Source: Paenibacillus tianjinensis
GTDB lineage: Bacteria; Bacillota; Bacilli; Paenibacillales; Paenibacillaceae
Length of the DNA: 64,000 nucleotides
Assembly (NCBI RefSeq): GCF_017086365.1
Contig: NZ_CP070969.1
Location: 5,916,001 to 5,980,000, forward strand
Reading direction: 5' to 3'
Made by a program: the position numbers and the translations under genes. A model generated the notes under the pieces. That model searched no databases, was not told where the DNA came from, and saw nothing but the letters and a program-made list of their open reading frames with translations. This document shows, piece after piece, positions 1-8,701 of the stretch. Position 1 is the stretch's first letter. Each line of letters opens with the position of its first letter.

Positions 1-785
1 CGGCCGAAGGCTTTTACAATCCGGTGACCGGTATACATTTCCTCCACGTGGCCGTTTAACTGGCCGAGCGATTTCTGCTGGCCGATGAAATAGCCCTGGG
101 AACGTTTGGTGATCATCATAATAACTGCAAAGCTAAGCGGCAGGGTAACTATGGTGATCAGAGTCAGCCAAGGGCTGATCGTCAGCATCATGATGATAAC
201 GCCGATAATGGTCACAATGGACGTAATCAGCTGGGTTAAACTCTGCTGCAGCGTTGTACTGATATTGTCCACATCATTGGTTGCGCGGCTGAGTATTTCC
301 CCATGGGTCCGGGAATCGAAATATTTCAGCGGCAGGCGCTCCAGCTTGCTGTTGATCTGCTCACGCATATCGAACACAACCTTCTGTGCAACGTCAGCCA
401 TCACATATTGCTGGATATAGCTGAACAAAGCGCTAAACAGGTATAGACCGCCCAGAATAAGCAGAATTTTATTCACATAATCAAAATCAATCGCAGCTCC
501 CGGGACACCCATCAGCAGTCCGTAAGCTCCTTCGAACAGCTTGGTTGTAGCTTTACCCATGACCTTCGGGCTGAAAATACTGAATACAGTACTGGCTATG
601 GCCGTAATAAACACGATAAGCAGCTGCACCTGACGGGGCCGCAGATACGTGATCAGCCGGCGGAGCGTGCCCTTGAAATCCTTGGCCTTCTCCGGAGGCA
701 TTCCCATGCCGGGTCCGCCGTGGCCTGGTCCAAAGCCGCCGCCTCGGCGGGCCGGGGGCTTCACTTGCCGATTTTGCTCACTCAT
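1..785 (-). CDS. ABC exporter half-transporter, ATP-binding/permease (C-terminus beyond window)
   Basis: Only the N-terminal ~261 residues lie in the window; the gene runs off the left edge. After a Gly/Pro-rich cytosolic leader (about residues 1-35) come hydrophobic segments and the intracellular-loop pattern of a type IV ABC exporter, including an SRATNDVDN-like stretch. The nucleotide-binding domain is not visible. The ATG at 783-785 overlaps the stop of the upstream exporter gene (ATGA overlap), so the two are translationally coupled and should form a heterodimer. The start follows a GGAGG ribosome site. The role is efflux of a drug-like or lipid substrate across the plasma membrane, inferred from the family; the substrate is unknown. 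Confidence 0.9.
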   Translation of the reverse strand, partial: MSEQNRQVKPPARRGGGFGPGHGGPGMGMPPEKAKDFKGTLRRLITYLRPRQVQLLIVFITAIASTVFSIFSPKVMGKATTKLFEGAYGLLMGVPGAAIDFDYVNKILLILGGLYLFSALFSYIQQYVMADVAQKVVFDMREQINSKLERLPLKYFDSRTHGEILSRATNDVDNISTTLQQSLTQLITSIVTIIGVIIMMLTISPWLTLITIVTLPLSFAVIMMITKRSQGYFIGQQKSLGQLNGHVEEMYTGHRIVKAFG

Positions 786-2551
786 GCTATTTCCTCCTCT
801 GACAACTGCGAGGATACGATCTCGCGGTACACTTCACTATTCTCCATCAGCTCGCGGTGATTGCCGATTCCGGCAATGGTACCCTCATCGAGTACGATAA
901 TCCGGTCGGCGTCCATAACCGTGCTGACCCGCTGGGCAACAATCAGCACCGTTGATTCCGTCGTCTCCTCTTTAAGTGCAGCCCGCAGCTTAGCGTCCGT
1001 CTTAAAGTCAAGTGCGGAGAAGCTGTCGTCAAACAGGTATACTTCCGGTTTTCTTACCAGAGCCCGGGCAATGGAGAGCCGCTGCTTCTGGCCGCCGGAG
1101 ACATTGCTGCCGCCTTGGGCAATCTCCGAGCCAAAGCCATCCTTCATCGCCGAGACGAAGTCGTAGGCCTGCGCTACCTTAGCTGCATGAATAACCTCTT
1201 CGTCGGTAGCGTCATCTTTACCGTAGCGGATATTCTCGCTGATTGTTCCGGTGAACAACACCGCCTTTTGCGGGATATAACCGATCTTGCTGCGCAGATC
1301 CTCCTGCGTCATCTCACGGACGTCCACCCCATCCACCCGTACGGCGCCTTCAATGACATCATAGAATCTCGGAATCATGCTGAGCAGTGTAGATTTACCT
1401 GATCCGGTACCGCCGATAATGGCTGTAATCTCACCGGGGCGGGCGCTGAAGCTGATCCCGGACAGGGCCGGCTGCTCCGCTCCTGGATAGGAGAAGGACA
1501 CGTTGTCGAATTCGACAAAGCCATGCATGGCATCACGTCCGTCTTTTTTGGTGGCTGTAGCTGTAGTCTGAAGCTCCCCTCTGGTCGGGTCATTGATCTC
1601 AGGCTGCATATCGAGCACTTCGTTAATTCGCAGTGCGGAAGCAGAAGCTCTGGGAATCAGCACGAACATCATGGATACCATGATCAGGGAGAACATAATT
1701 TGCATCGCATATTGAATAAAAGCCATCAGCGAGCCGACCTGCAGGTCGCCGTCACCAATCCGGATACCACCGTAGTACAGAATGCCAATCATCGAAAAGT
1801 TCATAACAAGCATCATGACAGGCATTAATCCGGCCATGATTTTGTTAACCTTAATGGCCGTTCCCGTCAGATCCTGGTTGGCTGCACTGAACCTTCTGTT
1901 CTCATGATCGATCCGGTTAAATGAACGGATAACACGGATACCGGTCAAATGCTCGCGCAGCACACGGTTCAACGTATCCAGCTTGACCTGAATCGCTTTG
2001 AACAGCGGCAGCCCCTTCATCCCGATGAAGAAAATCGCGCCAACGAGCACCGGAATTACAACTACAAAGATCAGGGACAGCTTGGCATCCTCCGACACCG
2101 CCATAATAATCCCCCCGATCATCATCATCGGAGCACCGACCATCATGCGGAGCATCATCGTCAATACGGTTTGTACCTGAGTAATATCGTTAGTTGTGCG
2201 TGTAATCAGTGAAGCTGTACCGATTTTGTCAAATTCATGCAGCGTAAAATTCTCTACATGTTTGAACATTTTCGATCGGGTGTTTCTCCCGAAGCCTGCG
2301 GCTACCTTCGCCGACAAATAACTGGCAATCACGGAGCAAAGCGCACCGCCGCCTGCCACAAGCAGCATATAGGCACCGATTTTCCAGATATAATCTCGGT
2401 CGCCATGTACGATTCCTTTATCCACGATGTCGGACATCAGGGTTGGAAGATACAAATCACCCATGGATTGCAGAAAAACAAGGATTAATACAGCTGCAAC
2501 GCCCCACCGAAAGGGCTTAAGTCCTTTTAACAATTTAATCAAGCTTCTCAT
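782..2551 (-). CDS. ABC exporter half-transporter with a degenerate ATP site
   Basis: 589 residues. A six-helix membrane domain fills about residues 1-320 and a nucleotide-binding domain about 345-589. Walker A is GGTGSGKST and the signature is VSGGQKQRL. The Walker B end reads LFDDSFSALD, so the catalytic Glu is Asp, and the H-loop reads VAQRVST, so the switch His is Gln. Such paired substitutions are known from one half of heterodimeric exporters (BmrCD and TM287/288 type), which carry one degenerate and one competent site. The partner would be the coupled downstream half at 1-785. The gene overlaps the upstream MarR gene by 17 bp, giving a marR-ABC-ABC operon. The substrate cannot be read from sequence. 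Confidence 0.93.
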   Translation of the reverse strand: MRSLIKLLKGLKPFRWGVAAVLILVFLQSMGDLYLPTLMSDIVDKGIVHGDRDYIWKIGAYMLLVAGGGALCSVIASYLSAKVAAGFGRNTRSKMFKHVENFTLHEFDKIGTASLITRTTNDITQVQTVLTMMLRMMVGAPMMMIGGIIMAVSEDAKLSLIFVVVIPVLVGAIFFIGMKGLPLFKAIQVKLDTLNRVLREHLTGIRVIRSFNRIDHENRRFSAANQDLTGTAIKVNKIMAGLMPVMMLVMNFSMIGILYYGGIRIGDGDLQVGSLMAFIQYAMQIMFSLIMVSMMFVLIPRASASALRINEVLDMQPEINDPTRGELQTTATATKKDGRDAMHGFVEFDNVSFSYPGAEQPALSGISFSARPGEITAIIGGTGSGKSTLLSMIPRFYDVIEGAVRVDGVDVREMTQEDLRSKIGYIPQKAVLFTGTISENIRYGKDDATDEEVIHAAKVAQAYDFVSAMKDGFGSEIAQGGSNVSGGQKQRLSIARALVRKPEVYLFDDSFSALDFKTDAKLRAALKEETTESTVLIVAQRVSTVMDADRIIVLDEGTIAGIGNHRELMENSEVYREIVSSQLSEEEIA

Positions 2552-3038
2552 CTCCGTTCATTTGTAACCGATCTAAGTCAGGGCGCGGATTATTTTCTAT
2601 AAACTCATGTACCTTCAGCAAGAGATCCGCCAGAAGGGTGCTCTCTTCCTCACCCAGATATTCCACCAGCTTGTTCAGGGAAGCATCCATGTGCTCTCTC
2701 GCTTTTCTTGTGATCACTCTGCCCTGCTCCGTCAGCCGGATGCGCACCACTCTCCGGTCAGAAGGATCCGGCTGTCTCTCGACCATGTCCTTGGCCTCAA
2801 GGCTGTTGATAAGCTGCGTAACTGTGGGAGGCGTTATCCCCAGCAAACGGCTGATTTCGGATACTTTGAGCCCTTCCTCCGCAGAACGCGATTTTCTTGC
2901 AAGGCATATCAGTAAAGTCATTTCACTCGGCTTATGCCCTTCAACAGCCTGATGCACATGTGCTTTACGCAGCTGCCGTAGAGCCATAAACAGCTTTTGT
3001 GCGACTGGATTTTCATTGTTTATCCCAATGCTTCCCAT
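2535..3038 (-). CDS. MarR family transcriptional regulator
   Basis: 167 residues. A winged helix-turn-helix lies at about residues 60-120, with EISRLLGITPPTVTQLINSLE as the recognition region and a DRRVVRIRLTEQG wing, typical of MarR. It is the first gene of an operon with two ABC exporter halves, so it most likely represses efflux until a ligand binds; this is inference from the arrangement. The annotated ATG sits directly against an AAGGGG ribosome site, which is unusually tight, so a start a few codons inside is possible. Palindromic operators lie just upstream at 3052-3099. Confidence 0.92.
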   Translation of the reverse strand: MGSIGINNENPVAQKLFMALRQLRKAHVHQAVEGHKPSEMTLLICLARKSRSAEEGLKVSEISRLLGITPPTVTQLINSLEAKDMVERQPDPSDRRVVRIRLTEQGRVITRKAREHMDASLNKLVEYLGEEESTLLADLLLKVHEFIENNPRPDLDRLQMNGDEKLD

Positions 3039-3051
3039 CCCCTTATTTTAC

Positions 3052-3099
3052 TTAGGTTAACTAATAATTAAATGCAATATTAATTAGGTAACCTAATTA
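3052..3099. promoter_or_regulatory. Two MarR-type operator palindromes
   Basis: Positions 3081-3099 are a perfect inverted repeat with 9-bp arms (TAATTAGGT / ACCTAATTA) around one base. Positions 3052-3064 hold a weaker related site (TTAG, five bases, CTAA). They sit 14-61 bp upstream of the marR start, as expected for autoregulation of the efflux operon. The assignment to this MarR is inference. Confidence 0.7.
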
Positions 3100-3186
3100 T
3101 ATTTTCAATATAATTCTTTGTCAAACCTTGAATGCGCTATCAAATATTACGGAATGACGAACAAATCAGCAGCATTGCAGCACACC

Positions 3187-3210
3187 AAAACTCCCCCGCC
3201 GGGGGCGGAG
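3187..3210 (-). terminator. Probable terminator of the XRE-type regulator gene
   Basis: Read on the minus strand, a GC-rich hairpin with one bulged base (CTCC-G-CCCCC / GGGGGAG) is followed by TTTT. It lies 34 bp past the stop of the gene at 3244. Confidence 0.55.
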
Positions 3211-3243
3211 GAGCGCTTTGTTTAATTCATTTAAGAGCCCCGC

Positions 3244-4656
3244 TTAGAAGGAACGCTCTGCCATGGCAGAACGTCGTTCCCTGCTGGCAGCCAGATCCTG
3301 ATGTTTTCTTAGTCCTTTAAGGAGTTCACTGTACCGCAGCAGCTGCTGTCCGTCCGCTCTCTCGCGGCTCTCTTCAAATAACGTTACACATTCGAGGATG
3401 TCCTTGGCGCTGTTAAGCTGAATGGCTGCCCTGAGACATTGCAAAATATAATCAATCCCACGCGTATATTGGCTACGTTCTGAATAGTATAAAGCCAGCT
3501 GATACCCGAGCCGGTAGATCCGTTCAATGTTGAGACGGTCCTGAAGCTGTTCAAACCGGGCCATCTCCGCCGAAAACTGTTCCAGTATATGATCTACTGA
3601 ATAACCGAAACGGTTGGCAGCCTCCAGAATACTCACCAGGCCGGGCAGAATCTCACTGGGCTGCTTCGCCATATATGCTGTATACTCCGGCAGAACCGTA
3701 AAATTACCCACCTGCATTTCCAGGGTAAAGCTGTTGCCAACAGCAAAGGAACGGAAAGCATCGACGATGCGCAGCCCCTCTTCATCCAGGAGTTCAAACC
3801 AGCCCAGGTCAGCATACATAGCCGTAAACTTTTGGGCTTCTTCATATTTCCCCTGTTTGGTGAGTGCTGTCGCCTTCATCAAATGTCCATGGGCATAATA
3901 CAGCACGAGCGGCCGCAGCAAATGTAACTCTTCCGTACGTCTGCCCGTCTTCTTCCGCAGCTGCTCCCGGTAAATCCCGTCGGCCAGTGCCCTCAGCTCA
4001 TCCGTGTATCTCTCCATGTCTGACCACCGGTGCAGCGTGAAGCAGACATTTGCCAGCTTAAGCAGCCCGTCCAGCTGCAGATGTTCTGGAATACGGCCGC
4101 GGAACGGCTCAAAGGTGATGACCGCCCGCAGCATTTCCTCCATATCCACAACAGACTCCAGCGATTTGAAGATCCGGTACTGGCTGATGGCCAGACGTTC
4201 AGAAGAGCTGTCCTGCTCCTGTTCAACAATGATTTTATAAAAGTCCTTTGCATCCTGAATCTTCCCGCCGGCAAATAATTTCTCCGCTACCGAGTAGACC
4301 ACATCCAGCGGCTTGGGATATTCCATGATTCTGTTTAGTATGTCATCCACACACTGCTGTTTACCGGTTTCCACACAACGGATTAAAAAGGGCTCCACCC
4401 TGCGGCGCGAGACCTTGTCTTCGCTGAAGCATTCATCTACATAAAGGGTATAGAACCACCCTTCCGGGAATCCAAAGGCCTTCGTAAGTGCATCCAGCTG
4501 TCCCAGGGAAACCGGCTTAGGCGGATTGCCGTGAAGAATGGCGCTCAGACTCCCCCGGTTGAGGCCGGATACTTTCGCAAATGAGGCGAGGTTATACCCG
4601 GAGCGGAATAGATTATTCTCAATTTCGGAGCGTAATGTTGTCAGTTTCATCTCCAC
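3244..4656 (-). CDS. XRE-type HTH regulator with a long helical-repeat C-terminus
   Basis: 470 residues. An XRE helix-turn-helix occupies about residues 8-65 (LASFAKVSGLNRGSLSAIL). The remaining ~400 residues are almost wholly helical and look like degenerate tetratricopeptide repeats, the layout of peptide- or signal-sensing regulators. It starts at GTG with a GAGGAGG ribosome site six bases upstream. It stands alone between terminators, so its targets are not visible. Similar large single-gene regulators are common in Paenibacillus; the ligand and regulon are unknown. Confidence 0.8.
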   Translation of the reverse strand: MEMKLTTLRSEIENNLFRSGYNLASFAKVSGLNRGSLSAILHGNPPKPVSLGQLDALTKAFGFPEGWFYTLYVDECFSEDKVSRRRVEPFLIRCVETGKQQCVDDILNRIMEYPKPLDVVYSVAEKLFAGGKIQDAKDFYKIIVEQEQDSSSERLAISQYRIFKSLESVVDMEEMLRAVITFEPFRGRIPEHLQLDGLLKLANVCFTLHRWSDMERYTDELRALADGIYREQLRKKTGRRTEELHLLRPLVLYYAHGHLMKATALTKQGKYEEAQKFTAMYADLGWFELLDEEGLRIVDAFRSFAVGNSFTLEMQVGNFTVLPEYTAYMAKQPSEILPGLVSILEAANRFGYSVDHILEQFSAEMARFEQLQDRLNIERIYRLGYQLALYYSERSQYTRGIDYILQCLRAAIQLNSAKDILECVTLFEESRERADGQQLLRYSELLKGLRKHQDLAASRERRSAMAERSF

Positions 4657-4732
4657 CCGGCACCCTCCTCAGCGGCTTAAATTAACTCTTCTATTAATTG
4701 CCATTATAGGGGATGACTATTGAAAGCACAAC

Positions 4733-4757
4733 AAAAGGGCCCCGCTTCAGCGGGACC
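4733..4757 (-). terminator. Rho-independent terminator of the Spo0E-like gene
   Basis: On the minus strand a 9-bp stem (GGTCCCGCT / AGCGGGGCC) is followed by CTTTTGTTG. It lies about 108 bp past the Spo0E-like stop codon at 4865. Confidence 0.75.
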
Positions 4758-4864
4758 TTCATTATAAAAACATAAATAATTTTAATGGTTTATCCTGGTA
4801 AAGCAGCGAAGGAATGGCACCTAATATCTCTATTACAAAATTCAGGCTGCAGCTGCAGTAAGCA

Positions 4865-5149
4865 TTACTGCTGGAAGGCTGCTTTGCTTCTAATCCGCTT
4901 GCTTTTGGTGATTTTCCCGTACGGGACGTCTTCATTCTGGCGGCTCCGCAGACTCTCCATCATTTTGTTCTGGGCCAGGACAATGTATCCGTCCAGCCGC
5001 TGGCTGAGCTCCACAACCGTATGGTCGCTGAGGCTGCGTTCCTGCGCTACCTCCAGCAGCTCGCTTCTAAGGCTCTCTATAGTAATAAATAACTCATCTT
5101 CTCTATAATCTCTTCTAGGCTCTTCATGGGAAGTCCGGTAAAAATTCAC
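4865..5149 (-). CDS. Spo0E-like aspartyl-phosphate phosphatase
   Basis: 94 residues, the usual size for the family. Two helices are predicted: about 22-36 (IESLRSELLEVAQ) and 43-62, which contains the family signature SQRLD at residues 49-53. Spo0E-type proteins dephosphorylate response regulators such as Spo0A~P and so hold back sporulation; that role here is by family. The start is GTG at 5147-5149, with AGGTGA six bases upstream. It is monocistronic, with its own terminator at 4733-4757. The basic C-terminal tail (about 78-94) is extra to the core. Confidence 0.88.
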   Translation of the reverse strand: MNFYRTSHEEPRRDYREDELFITIESLRSELLEVAQERSLSDHTVVELSQRLDGYIVLAQNKMMESLRSRQNEDVPYGKITKSKRIRSKAAFQQ

Positions 5150-5263
5150 GTTTAGTCACCTGCCCTCTATCAACTTCTCCACTATCATAAGGCATGATGC
5201 CAAAAAACATATTTTGAAAAAAAAGAAAAAATTGTCGAAGATATTACAAGTGTAAATTTACAT

Positions 5264-6184
5264 TTATTCATTTTTTCCCGCTTGCTCCGGGGGAAGATAA
5301 CGTTCCCCAAGCACGCGCATGGCAAAAGCAATCCATTCCTTCGCTGCGAAGGATAGATATCGGTCTCTGCGCCAGATCATGCCAAGCTGCCAGGGAATGA
5401 CCGGGTCTGTCAACGGAATGACCGCAATCCGTGTACGGTCCATATCCCGGCAGATCGTCTCCGGCAGTAAAGCGATACCCATGCCGGCTGCCACCATCCG
5501 GCTGATTAAGTCCCATTGCGAGCTCTCGTAGACGACCTTCGGCTGAAAACCAGCCTTCACGCATTCCGTAATAATCCGGTCATGCAGGGCAAAATCCTCG
5601 CGGAACAGCACAAACTCCTCCGCCTCCAGCTCCTTCAGGGCAACAAACTCCGCACCTGCCAGACGGTGCCCTACCGGCACCAGAAGCTCCAGCTTCTCTT
5701 CCACAAAAGTAAAGCAGTGAAATTTAGCCGTATTTACAGGAAGCACAATGGCCCCGATATCCAGCAGGCCCGTCTCCACGTCATCTTCTACTTTTTTGGC
5801 TCCGTCTTCATGCAGGCGGATGGTCACGTCCGGATAACGCCGGTGGAACTCCCCGATGACCGCAGGGAAAAAACTTGCCCCCACCATGGGCGGCAGACCG
5901 ATACGGATATGGCCACGCTGCAGATTGCGCAGACCGTCCAGCTCAGAAGAGAGGCTTACGAAGGACTCTACAATATTTTGCGCTTTTGCCAGCAGGATCT
6001 CACCCGCATCGGTTAATCTTATGCTTTTGCCTTCACGGTAAAAAAGGTCCGCCCCAAGCTCTTCCTCCAGATTGCGGATCATTTTGCTGATCGTCGGCTG
6101 GGTAATAAACAGGGATTCTGCCGCTCTGGAAAAGCTGTTCAGCCTTGCCGCCTGCACAAAATACTGCAGCTGTCTGATTTCCAT
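5264..6184 (-). CDS. cidR: LysR family regulator, CidR-like
   Basis: 306 residues. The N-terminal winged HTH is clear (FSRAAESLFITQPTISKMIRNLEEELG, about residues 18-45), followed by a two-lobed LysR effector-binding domain (about 90-295). It is transcribed divergently from a holin/antiholin-type pair 109 bp away. This is the arrangement of B. subtilis cidR (ywbI) with cidAB, where the regulator activates the pair in response to acetate or overflow metabolism. The name rests on context and family rather than on a unique motif. Confidence 0.82.
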   Translation of the reverse strand: MEIRQLQYFVQAARLNSFSRAAESLFITQPTISKMIRNLEEELGADLFYREGKSIRLTDAGEILLAKAQNIVESFVSLSSELDGLRNLQRGHIRIGLPPMVGASFFPAVIGEFHRRYPDVTIRLHEDGAKKVEDDVETGLLDIGAIVLPVNTAKFHCFTFVEEKLELLVPVGHRLAGAEFVALKELEAEEFVLFREDFALHDRIITECVKAGFQPKVVYESSQWDLISRMVAAGMGIALLPETICRDMDRTRIAVIPLTDPVIPWQLGMIWRRDRYLSFAAKEWIAFAMRVLGERYLPPEQAGKNE

Positions 6185-6263
6185 ATCTTCACCTCATATA
6201 TAGACAAAAGGAATGTTACTTATTCGTTATATTCATTTTACCTATGAAAATAATTGTTGTAAA

Positions 6264-6281
6264 CTTTCATTAGAATGAAAG
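6264..6281 (+). promoter_or_regulatory. Inverted repeat overlapping the cidA ribosome site
   Basis: CTTTCATT-AG-AATGAAAG has perfect 8-bp arms. The right arm overlaps the AAAGGAG ribosome site (6278-6284) of the cidA-like gene, so folding of the transcript would mask it. It could also be a DNA operator; neither is proven. Confidence 0.5.
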
Positions 6282-6293
6282 GAGCGAAGCCTT

Positions 6294-6665
6294 ATGAAAA
6301 AAATAACTTTAGGCTTGCTGCAGGTTGCCGGACTTACGGCCTTCTCCATGCTTATTAATACCCTAACCCCTATGCTGCATATTCCCATTCCCGGAAGTAT
6401 CATCGGGATGATCATTTTGTTTCTGCTGCTGGAATCCGGTACGGTCCGCTTGAATTGGGTCGAGGTCGGTGCCTCCTGGCTGCTAGCTGAACTGCTGCTG
6501 TTTTTTATTCCCTCCGCTGTGGGAGTGATGAAATATTCAAGACTGCTTGAGGCAGACGGCCTTCAGGTGCTGGCGGTGGTCCTTGTCGGAACCTTTGCCG
6601 TCATGGCCGGATCCGGACTGCTTACCGGCGCAATTTATAAAGTAAAGGAGCGTAGAGACTCATGA
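6294..6665 (+). CDS. cidA: CidA/LrgA family holin-like membrane protein
   Basis: 123 residues with about four membrane helices and the family stretch PIPGSIIGMIILFLLL near residues 31-46, followed by the FFIPSAVGVMKY region. CidA/LrgA proteins are small holin-like membrane proteins linked to murein hydrolase control, programmed lysis and, in Bacillus, pyruvate or acetate-overflow metabolism. The ribosome site AAAGGAG is nine bases before the ATG. It is the first gene of a two-gene operon and shares ATGA with cidB. A divergent LysR gene fits Cid rather than Lrg naming. Confidence 0.9.
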   Translation: MKKITLGLLQVAGLTAFSMLINTLTPMLHIPIPGSIIGMIILFLLLESGTVRLNWVEVGASWLLAELLLFFIPSAVGVMKYSRLLEADGLQVLAVVLVGTFAVMAGSGLLTGAIYKVKERRDS

Positions 6666-7345
6666 TTACAGGAATGCTTCTGCTCAGCCTCACGCTGCTG
6701 GTCTATCTGCTGGCGAAACGGATCTATACTTCCACCGGCAAAATGTATTTTTCTCCGCTCATCATCACCCCGCTGATTATGATCAGCATCCTGCTGGTGA
6801 CGGGAATTCCTTATGACTCTTACAATGCGGGGGGCCAGTGGCTGACTAAGCTGCTGCAGCCGGCGACTATCGCCTTTGCGATCCCACTACATAAAAACTT
6901 CAGGGTGCTCAAAAAGCACGCCGCCGAAATTGCGGCTGGCGTGCTGTCAGGTACGGTAATTGCCGTTCTTTCTTCCATGCTGTTGGCCAAATGGCTGCAT
7001 TTAAGCGGTGAACTGGCTACCAGTCTTGTGCCCCGGTCGGTAACTACACCGATCGCCATGAGCATCTCGCAAAGCATCGGCGGTGTCCCGAGCATCACGG
7101 CTGTTTTTGTCATCCTGACCGGTGTACTGGGAACAATGATGGGACCTTCCGTACTTCGCCTCTTCCGCATTGACAATGAAATTGCGCGCGGTGTATCGCT
7201 GGGAACCGCTGCGCACGGTACCGGTACCTCCAAAGCCTTCGAGCTCAGCTCTCTTACCGGCACCATCTCAAGTATAGCTATGATTCTGACAGCGCTGTTC
7301 TCCATCGGCCTTGCGCCTGCGCTGCTCACTGTTTTCCTCCACTAG
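6662..7345 (+). CDS. cidB: CidB/LrgB family membrane protein
   Basis: 227 residues, the normal LrgB length, nearly all hydrophobic with about seven to eight helices. The conserved signatures are LVPRSVTTPIAM (about residues 122-133) and GTAAHGTGTSKAFE (about 181-194). It acts with the CidA-type partner in the plasma membrane; B. subtilis homologues contribute to pyruvate transport. It overlaps cidA by four bases and is closed by a strong terminator. Confidence 0.92.
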   Translation: MITGMLLLSLTLLVYLLAKRIYTSTGKMYFSPLIITPLIMISILLVTGIPYDSYNAGGQWLTKLLQPATIAFAIPLHKNFRVLKKHAAEIAAGVLSGTVIAVLSSMLLAKWLHLSGELATSLVPRSVTTPIAMSISQSIGGVPSITAVFVILTGVLGTMMGPSVLRLFRIDNEIARGVSLGTAAHGTGTSKAFELSSLTGTISSIAMILTALFSIGLAPALLTVFLH

Positions 7346-7365
7346 GCCGATCCCGCTTGGGCCAC

Positions 7366-7406
7366 AGCCCTGCTGATCCGTAATACGGATTAGCAGGGCT
7401 TTTTTT
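7366..7406 (+). terminator. Rho-independent terminator of cidAB
   Basis: A long stem (AGCCCTGCT-ATCCGT paired with ACGGAT-AGCAGGGCT) is followed by a run of seven T. Confidence 0.93.
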
Positions 7407-7409
7407 CTC

Positions 7410-8378
7410 TTAGAGCTTCACCGGCAGCCCGCTCTGCGCAGAATCAAAAGCTGCGCAGGTCACTTTCAACGTCTTATAGCCATCCTCATAATCACTCAGA
7501 ATACGCGAACGGTCTCCGGTCCGTACCGCATGCAGGAATGCTTCGCTCTCCGTCAGGTAGGGATTCCCTGTGCTCGCATATTCTTTACTGTCGCCGCTGC
7601 GCGTTTCCAGCAGACGTTCGGGATTCCAGTCCAGCAGCCCGTTGTCATTGTAGAAGCTGATGCCGCAGCGGCCCACCCCGCCCGGCAGCACGCAGGTATT
7701 GGAGATGTTCGCGATAATCCCGCTTGCCAGCTTCAGCGATACTGTGCCGACATCGGACACGGTCACTCCTTCATGCCGCTCATGCATGATCCGGTTGCCG
7801 AACAGCCCGTAGACCTCTGTTACTTCACCGGCCAGATAGCGCAGAAGGTCCACGATATGGGTGGTCTGTTCCGTAAATTGTCCGCCGGACTGCTCCTGGT
7901 TGCGCCACCAGGCTACGCCCGGCATATCGCCCATCCATTGTCCGACGATCATGCCTACCTTATCGCCTTCCAGTGCCGCCTTCAGCCGCTGGATATTCTC
8001 CTGATAGCGGAAGTGATAGCCCACCGAGGTCAGCAGATTATGCTCCTTGATATCCTGCAGGAGGCTGGCCGGAATTTCCGTGCTCGAGCCCAGCGGCTTC
8101 TCGATGAAGAAAGGAATCTCACGTCTGATCAGCGCCCGCTCTATGGCCCCGTGTGATTGCGGAGGCACACAAATATAGACCGCGTCCAGCTTCTGGGCAT
8201 CCAGCATATCCGTGATTTCCCCATAGCCTTCGGCCCCGTAAGGCCGGGCCATCTCCTCACCCTTGGCCTGGCTGCTGCCGCATACGGCTTTGAGCGTCAC
8301 ATCCTCCATTCCCGCCAGCAAATCCGCGTGTACTTTGGAGAACCAGCCGGTACCTACGATTCCGATATTAAGTGTCAT
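7410..8378 (-). CDS. Gfo/Idh/MocA family oxidoreductase
   Basis: 322 residues. An N-terminal Rossmann domain carries GIVGTGWFSKVHADLL (about residues 6-21). The family EKP motif lies in FFIEKPLGSS (about 90-99), and GYHFRYQENI leads into the C-terminal alpha/beta substrate domain. Members are NAD(P)-dependent sugar or inositol dehydrogenases or reductases. It is a single gene, convergent with cidAB, and no sugar transporter is adjacent, so the substrate cannot be assigned. Confidence 0.9.
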   Translation of the reverse strand: MTLNIGIVGTGWFSKVHADLLAGMEDVTLKAVCGSSQAKGEEMARPYGAEGYGEITDMLDAQKLDAVYICVPPQSHGAIERALIRREIPFFIEKPLGSSTEIPASLLQDIKEHNLLTSVGYHFRYQENIQRLKAALEGDKVGMIVGQWMGDMPGVAWWRNQEQSGGQFTEQTTHIVDLLRYLAGEVTEVYGLFGNRIMHERHEGVTVSDVGTVSLKLASGIIANISNTCVLPGGVGRCGISFYNDNGLLDWNPERLLETRSGDSKEYASTGNPYLTESEAFLHAVRTGDRSRILSDYEDGYKTLKVTCAAFDSAQSGLPVKL

Positions 8379-8445
8379 TTTGTTCCCTCCTGTGGTCGCT
8401 ATATAATACGGGCAGGAAGTCTAATGGACCGGCTTAGGGCGAAAC

Positions 8446-8572
8446 TGCGGGGAATGTTTGGACTTCCGGCCGCTGTTGTCTGCAGATGTTTTGAATTATA
8501 CCGCTACCAGCAGATAACATCTGCAGACAAAGGCGGACGCTATCGCTCCTCCAATTCCAAACTTCCCCTCCG
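8446..8572. repeat. Hairpin repeat element, copy A
   Basis: Core of a two-copy element (copy B core 15685-15810). The first 32 bases (8446-8477) are identical to 15685-15716, and 8555-8572 is identical in both. Outer arms (GGGGAA-T-GTTTGGA with TTCCAAAC-TTCCCC) pair imperfectly. An inner perfect 15-bp inverted repeat (8476-8490 with 8516-8530) encloses a 25-base loop. The inner stem differs in sequence from copy B but is still perfectly paired. No ORF is present. The rest of the 323-bp gap 8379-8701 shows nothing recognisable beyond imperfect extensions of the outer stem. Confidence 0.8.
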
Positions 8573-8701
8573 TTTCTACCGCCTATCCATGCAAGTTCCT
8601 AAAGCCCACCTTATATAGTGGATTGTTTATTCCCTCTAATCTTCTAAAAACTATCTTCTACACCATATTACATATAGTTTGTCTCATATCAGTATAAGCG
8701 C

